Assembly: GCA_000310025.1 (NCBI GenBank)
Contig: FN649751.1
Span: 1,865,180 to 1,929,179, forward strand
Origin: Ectocarpus siliculosus
Taxonomy: Eukaryota; Sar; Phaeophyceae; Ectocarpales; Ectocarpaceae
Length of the DNA stretch: 64,000 bases
Direction: 5' to 3'
Shown here: positions 56,801 through 64,000 of the stretch, one piece after another
Numbering within the stretch: position 1 is the stretch's first letter
Layout of the letters: each line of letters opens with the position of its first letter
Translations under genes and position numbers: made by a program
The notes under the pieces: model-generated
What the model saw: the letters and a program-made list of their open reading frames with translations, nothing else
Databases searched by the model: none
What the model was told of the DNA's origin: nothing

Positions 56801-59633
56801 GCGACCCCCCCCCCCCCGCAAACGCTAGTCTAGACTCCCTCTTAGTGAGCCGTTCTGGTAGACCCGGCGGTCACGCAGAAGGCCGCCCTCTTCTGTCAGC
56901 CGCACCCCCCGCCGTCCGCGGGATGTGCCTTGAAAATACAAATAATGGAGGAGGTGGTGTTGTGTTTTCGCATGTTGGGTGGAAATTTCCACGGGGGGAA
57001 TGCCTCCCTACATCAGTGCCCACCTCGCGGATCAATCGACCGGTCACGCAAAATCACGGCAACCACTACTTGGCACAATCACGAGTACCCCCCCGTGCGC
57101 TCATGCCGCGCCAACTTTGAACCAATCCCACGACCAAACGTTGCCGCCTCACTGGTAAACCCCCCAAACCTAAGTCTAGATCAACGATTATTGTGTGTTT
57201 TTCTCTCACTGTGTGTAAACAACGAAAGCTGAGTCTAGATCAATGATTGTTTTGTGTTGTTTCTCTCTCCTCCGTGTCGCCACCACCGCCACCCCGGCCG
57301 CCAGGTTCTACGGAAAGGCTTACTTCTCGGACAACCGCAACTACCGCGACACCGGCGGAGGCGTTTTGAACAGGGCCGTCTACGACTCGGACCAGGCGGG
57401 GGACCTTGTGTGAGTGCTTTATTCGAAGAGTGCCTGAGCAAACTACAGTACAGTATGGGAAGAGAACTCGATGAAGCAACGAAAAAAAATCGCGGTTGGG
57501 CGCGGGTGACTTTTCGAATAAAACGCGAGAGAGGTATCTGGGGATGAAAAAAAAGCTGTTACAAGGCGATGGACGGAGGGTTTGGATATCTTGTTTCCAC
57601 ACCCGCAGCAGTAGCAGCAGCAAAGATAGTCCCCCCCCCCCCAGGTGCAGGGACCAGTTGCGATGGGTGTGCACCCAGCTAAATAGGAGGCTGGATCCAT
57701 GGATCGCCCTGAGAGTTATTGGCGGTGTCGATGCCTTCAATGCCGCTTTCTCATCCCCTTGGCAGGGAGGGTTGGGAGGTCCTCTTTCCCCTTCATCTCA
57801 CCGAAACGGGCTGTAGACTGCGAGCGAGACTCGAAATCACGTGGCCAATAAGTTGGGGCAATGTTGTGCTCTCTCCGTTTCTCTCCCCTGCTCTGGCTCC
57901 AGGATAAGACGTTGCTTTTACTCTAGACCTCGTGAGCGCGTGTAGTTCCTTGCCAGCAAAAACGTGAGTATTCTTTTTTAGGGTAAGTTTTCCTGTGACC
58001 GCAGGAATCGACCGCGATCAGTACGGACAGATGAAGGTACTGGACGGAGAAATCGGAAGATTTTTTTATGTGAAGACAACAACAACTCTCGGCCGGGTTT
58101 GCTCCAAGCGACAACTTCCCGATCAGCCCTGCCCCCCTCCTCCCCCTCCGGAACCTGCGTGTCGCAGGTTCAAGGCTGCTGTACAGTTTAACAGGAACAC
58201 GGCAGAATATGGTGGAGGGATTGCAGTGACTGGTGGCGATGTAACGTGAGTCATCACGGTACACTTGTGCTTGTATTACTCCGTGATCGGAAACAAAATA
58301 TCTCTTTGCTCAGGGATTGACGATGATTTGTACCGTCGCCACTAATTAGAACGGCTGCTCTCTGCGTCTTTAATCTTACCCCGTACTAGCAAGAACATAC
58401 CCCGCCTTCCCATCATCTACTCTTGTTGGGGGACCCGTGTGATGCTTACCCTCCCCCCCCCCCCCCCCCCGGTGGTGGCGGCGCGGCGGCAGGTTCAACA
58501 AGGGCGTAACATTCGACGGCAACGCAGCGGAGGATACCGGTACGAACGATAAAGCATCCAACAATTTCTCCACGAATAAGACCACTGAACTCGCGGACAC
58601 GGACATGGAATATTGAACCCACGCTGAACAGTGGCGGATGCCCGGTACAAGGCAGACACAGTATGTTGCCTTATCCAGGGAAATATACTGGGCCTATAGT
58701 AGATTTTCATCTTGCAGTCAACCCTGCCTTCATTCCCCTTTGATGATTTGCTTTACTGTCTCTCGCACTCCAGAATGAAAAGGGCGTGAAAATGTAGAGA
58801 GCGCCAACCGCAAGCGTGTTTGTGTCGAGGCGTTCCGGCGGTGTGTACCGACATCGAAAAACACCCACCAAATCCTCGAATCTACGCGTGTACCACGCCC
58901 ATCTTATGCCTCGCTCAACCGAGACGCTTTCTCTCGATTGCTTTTTGAAGGGGGCGCGATGGCGGTGACCGGCGACGGGTCCGTGACCTTCGAGAAGCCG
59001 GAGGTGGTGAGGATCTCGGACAACACTCTGCTGGCCAACGAATACAACGTGAGCACGCTACTACGCTAGGGTTGCTTGTGAGTCCTGTGGGTCTTGCTCT
59101 GCTTCTCGTCCGACAAGCCGGGATGATGAAATGCAGGCCAATACCCGTTCGGGAACTTTGCTACACACGTGGTGCACTCCTCTAGGACTATTTTTTTAGC
59201 ACAAAACGATGGTACTGGGGATAACAAGCACGACGCATATCTGTTTTTGTGCGTGGTAGTTGTACTAGAATAGAAACACAGGTGTGACACAGGTGTGGGG
59301 TGTTTTAGGTGGTGCTGAACAGAAGTCGACACGTGTGGCAGTTGCGAACCATCTTTTGGCAATCCAGATGAGCATCCCCATCTCCCGCCACCGTTCACAC
59401 TACCATGATGCGCACACACCGATGGTACGATTCGCCGGCTCGATCGCATGTCCTGCTTGTTCCTTCGCTTTCAATCTATATGGTCCTCGGCCATCATGGT
59501 GTGGCCGCCTTGTCGTCATCATCACCACTAGCCGGACCCGATCACGGGGTGCTCGCTCGCGTACGTGGAGGGCAACGAGACTACCGTCGTGGGCTTCGAC
59601 TTCGACGACATCTGCCAGGAGGTTACAGTCTGA
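51313..59633 (+). CDS. Secreted right-handed parallel beta-helix protein with PMP-like repeats
   Basis: Thirteen exons: 51313-51377, 51627-51896 (start may be 51624), 53216-53300, 53839-53966, 54369-54509, 55140-55174, 55943-55994, 56485-56559, 57305-57409, 58168-58245, 58493-58539, 58951-59048 and 59532-59633. Every junction keeps frame; the product has about 426 residues. MGKSVIGRCALLALALMAST is a signal peptide. Then come rungs of about 15-35 residues with F..N and GG.(I/M/V) motifs: KFRASQVSNVRSVFYNRG, FNNNGNVFRSNEGTIKFRGD, NTAEYGGGIAVTGGD, GVTFDGNAAEDTGGAMAV. These resemble chlamydial polymorphic membrane protein repeats, which fold as parallel beta-helices, and similar proteins exist in brown algae. 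A C-terminal Cys pair ends the protein. A cell-wall or surface role is likely; no polysaccharide-lyase catalytic set is visible. Confidence 0.78.
53785..53830 (+). repeat. (CTG)15 microsatellite abutting a splice acceptor
   Basis: About fifteen CTG triplets end eight bases before the exon 4 start (acceptor TTTGGCAG at 53831-53838). The tract occupies the position of the pyrimidine tract of intron 3 of the beta-helix gene. Confidence 0.9.
55457..55486 (+). repeat. G-rich octamer tandem, potential G-quadruplex
   Basis: Three to four copies of GGGGCGGC in intron 6 of the beta-helix gene; G4 runs at 8-bp spacing could form a quadruplex on the plus strand. Confidence 0.7.
55627..55647 (+). repeat. 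Poly-C tract of about 21
   Basis: Uninterrupted C-run in intron 6 of the beta-helix gene. A similar C18 run at 58453-58470 lies just before the exon 11 acceptor. Confidence 0.85.
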
Positions 59634-61274
59634 TGAACGCGAGAGGGACACAAGCTTGGTTTAAGTCGACCGCCTACGGAAGCTACGAACCAACGTAAAG
59701 TCGTCGTACGTCGTGTACGCAAAAGCATAAGGGAGAGACACGTGTAAACATAGATGTGGCGAAAATAAAGGGAATCGCGCGTGATAGCACCCACGTGTGC
59801 GTATTTGACTTCGTTCCTCACACGCTCCTTCACTCCTACGGGAGAAGGATAGAACTGTTGTTGTTTTGCGACTTCGTAGGCGAAGCGCGAAGTGGGAAGG
59901 TCTAGAGTACACCGGCAAGTGTTGGCTGTAAGTATGTCTGTAAACCAACAGTCTCAGAAACAAACCGGCATTGTCAGCCATGTCTGTACAGCAAGGTCGT
60001 AGAGGTACGCGTACGTAGTAGCCCGCACGTACGTGCCGCGTTTGGTGGTAACTGCTGTGCAGGAGTACGCATTTCACCGAACGAAGTTCATGCACAGAAA
60101 TGAACTTAACACTGTAACGTATTTCAAAGTTTCGCTGTCCCTTTGCTGCAGGTTTGTTTTTCTTCTGGTATTACATGTAGTCCTTGCCGTGTCTTTTGCA
60201 ACCAAAAGCAGACACTCTGACATATCTTCGTCGACGCCATTGTGAAAAGAGGGAATCGTCCGCGACAGACATTGGGGAGATAGTACCTTTATGAAGGTGG
60301 TCTCCACATTGCCGTGTTTTGGTGCCTCTACAAGCAAGAAGCGTGGTTGTAGGCGGGTTGTGTGCCGGTAAAGAAAGTTAAAATATGAAAAGTTACTCGC
60401 AGCAGTTCCGACGGGCGTCTCATTGTTCCGACGACCGGTGTGGAGCCAGCTCTCCCTGCAGCGGAACTCGCGCGAATATGTCGAGCGTGGATGAGCTCAC
60501 TGCTTGGCGTCGACCCGTTTCCGTCAGACAAGAAGCTAGACTATTTTGCGTCCACGAAACTGAAAAAAAAAAACACGAGTTCATTGCCACGTTGGTGTGT
60601 AGTTCTAGCCAGTAGGTAACCACCGAGCACCCTGCTCTGCAGCGTATGTTGTCTTCGCATGAAAAATCGTTCCGGTCTCTACCATGCTAAGAATTACCCG
60701 TAATGGTCCAACGGACTCGCAGGCGCCTTCCTTCCGTGGTCACAGGCCAACTACCCACAAAGGGCACACACAGTACTTCTTACATCAAATGGAAGATAAA
60801 AATGGACTCAGAAAATCCTAAAAAATCGCGATAATATGCATTGCAGATCACAGTAGACAGACCGGGAGGTGATCGAACCCGGAGAACGAAAGAATACGGT
60901 CTGAGGAAACAGGATAACGAGGCCCCATCCAGCAAAAAAAAAAGGGAGGGCCCTCCATCGCTCCCGCTTGACACGCAATGCCAGGGAAATGTCAAACTAC
61001 AGCGAATCCCACCACCCTGCATGTCGTATCCAAGCGACGAACGATATGGCGAAGTACATCTAGGCATGAACAAAATGATGCATGCGCGCCACGTGCGTGT
61101 GAGTTACAGTAAGTGCATCGTCTGAACTACGATCCAGACCACAGCAACGTGCCATATAAGACCATTAATGCCATTTGAGCCAGTGAACCTGGCGAGGTCA
61201 CCTGTGGTGGGCCCCGAACCACACGACGACCTTTGAGAATGCCATATGCATACGACCACAAGACCAGCAACCCC
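59634..61274. other. Intergenic region between convergent genes
   Basis: Lies downstream of both the beta-helix gene and the EsV-1-7 gene. No coding frame with splice support or domain signature is seen on either strand. An A-run occurs at 60935-60945. Confidence 0.45.
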
Positions 61275-61560
61275 TCAAATTGCGACCCCTGGTCCTCCAA
61301 ACATGACCTGCCACGCATTGGTCCTCCCTGGCCTCGCGTGGTGATAGCACAACTCCGGCTTCTTGCTGCCGCCGGTACCATATTTTGCCACCTTCGTACA
61401 CCCTTGATGGTCGCACCTCTTCCTGACGACATCGACCATACCTCCCTTCGCGTGCGGAGAGCAGAGCTGCGGCTTCTTGCTGCCGTTTTTACCATACGAC
61501 TGCCGCTTCGTGCAACCTGGATGGCGGCACCTCATTGTGGACGATATCGACCATACCCAG
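61275..61560 (-). pseudogene. Out-of-frame continuation of the EsV-1-7 array (two repeats)
   Basis: In the frame ending at 61275 the minus strand encodes CRHPGCTKRQSYGKNGSKK, then LCSPH, then CDHQGCTKVAKYGTGGSKK, then LCYHH, followed by a non-repeat tail and a stop. Both copies keep all four Cys/His positions and the spacing. They directly follow the last in-frame repeat, displaced by one base, so they are either lost from the protein by a real frameshift or joined to it if the assembly has an indel error. Confidence 0.7.
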
Positions 61561-62886
61561 CTTGGAGTGCTTTGAACAAAACTCTCGCTCTTTGCCGCCG
61601 TCTGTACCATATGATGCCCCTATCGTGCACCCTTGATGGCGGCACCTCTTCTTCACGACATTGACCATACCCTGCTGGCTGTGCTGACCACAGAACTCTG
61701 CCTTCTTGCTGCCGTCCGTACCAAATGATGCCACCTTCGTGCACCCTGGATGGCCACACCTCTTCCTGATGAGATCGACCATACCCTGCTGGCTGTGCGG
61801 AGAGCAGAACCCCCGCTCTTTGCCGCCGTCTGTGCCATATGATGCCCCTTTTGTGCACCCTGGATGGCGGCACCTCTTCTTAACGACATCGACCATGCCC
61901 TGCTGGCCGTGCTTCGAACAAAATTCCCGTTTTTTGCTGCCGTCTTTACCGAATGATGCTACCTTCGTGCACTCTGGATGGCCACACCTGATGTTACGGA
62001 CATTGGTCATGCCTTGCCGGCTGTGCTGAGAACAGAATTCCGGCTTCTTGCTGCCGTCTTTACCGAATGATGCCCCCTTCGTGCACTCTGGATGACCGCA
62101 CCTCCTGGTGACGACATCGACCATGCCCTGCTGGCTGTGCTGAGAGCAGAACTCCGGGTGCTTGCTGCCATCTTTACCATACGACGGGTGTTTGATGTAC
62201 CCTGGATGGCCGCACCTCCTGTTCATAGAGACCATGCCTTGCTGGCTGTGCTGAGAGCAGAACTCCGCCTTCTTGCTGCCGTCCTTACCATATGACGGTT
62301 GTTTCGTGCATCCTGGATGACCGCACCTCCTGGTGACGACATCGACCATGTCCTGCTGGCTGTGCTGAGAGCATAACTCCGCCTTCTTGCTGCCGTCTTT
62401 GCCATATGACGGCTGCTTCGTGCATCCTGGATGACCGCACCTCCGGTTGACGATATCGACCATGCCCTGCTGGCTGTGCTTTGAGCAGAACTCCGCCTTC
62501 TTGCTGCCGTCTGTACCGTATGATGCCCCCTTCATGCACTCTGGGTGGCCGCACCTCTTGTAGACGATATCGACCATGCCCTGCTGGCTGTGCTGTGAAC
62601 AGAACTCCGCCTTCTTGCTGCCGTCTTTACCATATGACGGCTGCTTCGTGCATCCTGGATGACCGCACCTCCGGTTGACGATATCGACCATGCCCTGCTG
62701 GCTGGGCTGAGAAGTGAACTCCGGCTTCATGCCGTGGTTTCCATATGAAGGTTGCTTCATGCAGCCCGGATGGCCGCACCTCTTGTTGACGACGTTGATC
62801 ATCCCTGGTTTGGAGTGCTTTGAGCAGAACTCCGCCTTCTTGTTGCGGCCATCGCCGTACGATGGCCACGTTGTGCAGCCGTCCTC
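61489..62886 (-). CDS. EsV-1-7 repeat protein (tandem Cys/His motif array)
   Basis: One long exon starting at a plausible acceptor at 62886 (first ATG 62802) encodes about twelve tandem copies of a 38-residue unit, C-x4-C-x16-C-x2-H-x12, for example CGHPGCTKQPSYGKDGSKK followed by AEFCSQH. This is exactly the EsV-1-7 motif, named from a phaeovirus protein and found in brown algal families that include the developmental regulator IMM. The Cys/His set suggests metal binding, but the biochemical role is unknown. The unit near 62760 has lost its third Cys and the His (Thr and Pro instead), and another near 62200 has Tyr for the second Cys. The frame stops at 61489, but two more intact repeats follow in another frame to 61275, so a one-base slip near 61531-61560 truncates the array. 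An upstream exon supplying the first Cys is expected but not located. Confidence 0.85.
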   Translation of the reverse strand, partial: EDGCTTWPSYGDGRNKKAEFCSKHSKPGMINVVNKRCGHPGCMKQPSYGNHGMKPEFTSQPSQQGMVDIVNRRCGHPGCTKQPSYGKDGSKKAEFCSQHSQQGMVDIVYKRCGHPECMKGASYGTDGSKKAEFCSKHSQQGMVDIVNRRCGHPGCTKQPSYGKDGSKKAELCSQHSQQDMVDVVTRRCGHPGCTKQPSYGKDGSKKAEFCSQHSQQGMVSMNRRCGHPGYIKHPSYGKDGSKHPEFCSQHSQQGMVDVVTRRCGHPECTKGASFGKDGSKKPEFCSQHSRQGMTNVRNIRCGHPECTKVASFGKDGSKKREFCSKHGQQGMVDVVKKRCRHPGCTKGASYGTDGGKERGFCSPHSQQGMVDLIRKRCGHPGCTKVASFGTDGSKKAEFCGQHSQQGMVNVVKKRCRHQGCTIGASYGTDGGKEREFCSKHSKLGMVDIVHNEVPPSRLHEAAVVW

Positions 62887-64000
62887 CTAGCAGTACCGTT
62901 GTCTCTGCCCACGGTGTCCGGCAATGGTACGCGTTGACAAAAGGAACATTATGGTTCAAAATATGATCGTGCAGAACGCAAAGTTCGGCGTTTAACGGGC
63001 CATTTTCACAGGCAGTAACATGCAAGCGACATCGGGCAAGAGCCAGAGACAATTCAATAAATGACACAACACCGCAAAAATGGCATTCCTGCCCCCGGTT
63101 AACCCTTTTGGGTCTACAGGCGTCCTGACAGATAATTGATTGATAAGTTGCAAACGCTGGTGTTGTGGCATGCCATGGAGCCGCCCTGTATCCCTCCACG
63201 CTAGGTGTTGGCAAGTCATAGGCAGGTGTGTCTTTATTATTCGCATCGACCGCGCTACCCGGTGACCAATGAAAAGACGTTACAGTGCCAGCGGGAATAT
63301 CAAGGTCCCTGGAACGGCCAAAATTCGAAAAATGCACACTTCTCTAAATGCGAATGCCACCATGAATCTCTCCCCATATCCTTTCATAGAGACACACATC
63401 AATAGTTCCACATGCATGCCCTCGCCCGAAGCTAGGAAGCCACTAAAGCAAAGACAGGAGGACAGCGAAAAGGGGCACTTCAAGCCCAACCAGGCCAGGA
63501 TATCGTGGTATGCTGCATGTCCTCCAAATTTGGGAATGGTACACTCCAAGATCCAGCAGTCATCATGCCAGCAGCTATTATACTACACAGCAGCAGCAGC
63601 AGCAGTATAGACGAGTCCAACATACAGCAGACTCTAGTAACACATACACTGTCAGCAAAGCCCCACACATACCCTCGCCCGAACCTAGAGAGCCACTGTA
63701 TCAAAGGTAGGTGTGTGCTGGTGTGTGCTTGCGTGCTTGTGGGAATTGTGGGAAAATCACAGGAGCTGTAGTGAGCCGGCAGGGCTCACATTGGGGAGGG
63801 GACAGAGAAGTACAGAATACAAGAACAAGCTATGGGTCTACAAGCCCTCTCACTGATCGTTTTCACTGATGATTTGAATATACTGAAAACAGAGTAGTTT
63901 AGGTGGCTTGACGACTGATCTTTTCGAGGTCTACAAGCCTAACCTGCGCTACCGGCCGCACCGCGACCACGCATCAACCCTTCTATGACCCTGTCTGTGC
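62887..64000. other. Region upstream of the EsV-1-7 exon
   Basis: A minus-strand frame at 63337-62887 is open but has only a partial motif (ENGPLNAELCVLHDH near 62985, a Cx2H preceded by unmatched Cys). It may contain an upstream exon of the EsV-1-7 gene. Two diverged copies of CCCTCGCCCGAA followed by CTAG and GAGCCACT-like sequence occur at about 63418 and 63670, together with a short (CAG)n tract near 63590-63606. Confidence 0.4.

Noticed and set aside
61233-62678. Plus-strand frames antisense to the EsV-1-7 array
   Set aside because: Shadows of the repeated minus-strand exon; they break at different repeats and have no independent start or splice context.

Overview
The window is nuclear DNA of a eukaryote, most likely a brown alga (Phaeophyceae). 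The best evidence is a tandem Cys/His repeat gene at 61489-62886 with the exact EsV-1-7 spacing (C-x4-C-x16-C-x2-H-x12), a family expanded in brown algae and typified by IMMEDIATE UPRIGHT of Ectocarpus. Long GT-AG introns, GC-rich third codon positions, poly-Ala/Gly/Gln/Ser runs, long C- or G-runs in introns and strong strand alternation between neighbours all agree. There are no bacterial operons, CRISPR arrays or phage genes. Gene models were built by hand from splice sites and reading-frame continuity, with no transcript support.

Layout. 1-4093: no supportable gene. 11573-4094 (-): TANGO6/RTP1-like HEAT protein. 11801-16078 (+): GT41/OGT-like TPR glycosyltransferase with frame breaks. 20724-16505 (-): ankyrin plus WW protein. 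21137-23550 (+): twin CX9C (CHCH) protein. 24942-30422 (+): FHA plus winged-helix protein. About 31009-31589 (+): small Lys/Arg-rich protein. 36842-31704 (-): signal peptide, PDZ-like and PA-domain protein. 37425-41106 (+): coiled-coil protein of unknown function. 45293-43066 (-): small unknown protein. 45709-48850 (+): GET4. 51313-59633 (+): secreted parallel beta-helix protein with PMP-like repeats. 62886-61489 (-), with repeats continuing out of frame to 61275: EsV-1-7 array.

Most models keep frame across every proposed junction, which makes the exceptions stand out: two one-base slips in homopolymers plus an unresolved junction in the GT41-like gene, and a one-base slip between repeats of the EsV-1-7 gene. 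Four head-to-head pairs have start codons separated by only about 230-580 bp, so they probably share promoters.

Mobile and repeated DNA: two copies of a TA-flanked MITE (24422-24638, 38344-38591), a roughly 300-bp imperfect foldback in an FHA-gene intron, a 29-bp sequence repeated in two introns of that gene, a tRNA-like sequence near 50.6 kb, and several microsatellites.

The genes do not form one pathway. Several are cellular housekeeping (GET4 in tail-anchored protein insertion; TANGO6/RTP1 in trafficking or RNA polymerase II import; a mitochondrial-type CHCH protein). Others are signalling, secreted or lineage-specific (FHA-winged helix, ANK-WW, PDZ-PA, beta-helix, EsV-1-7).
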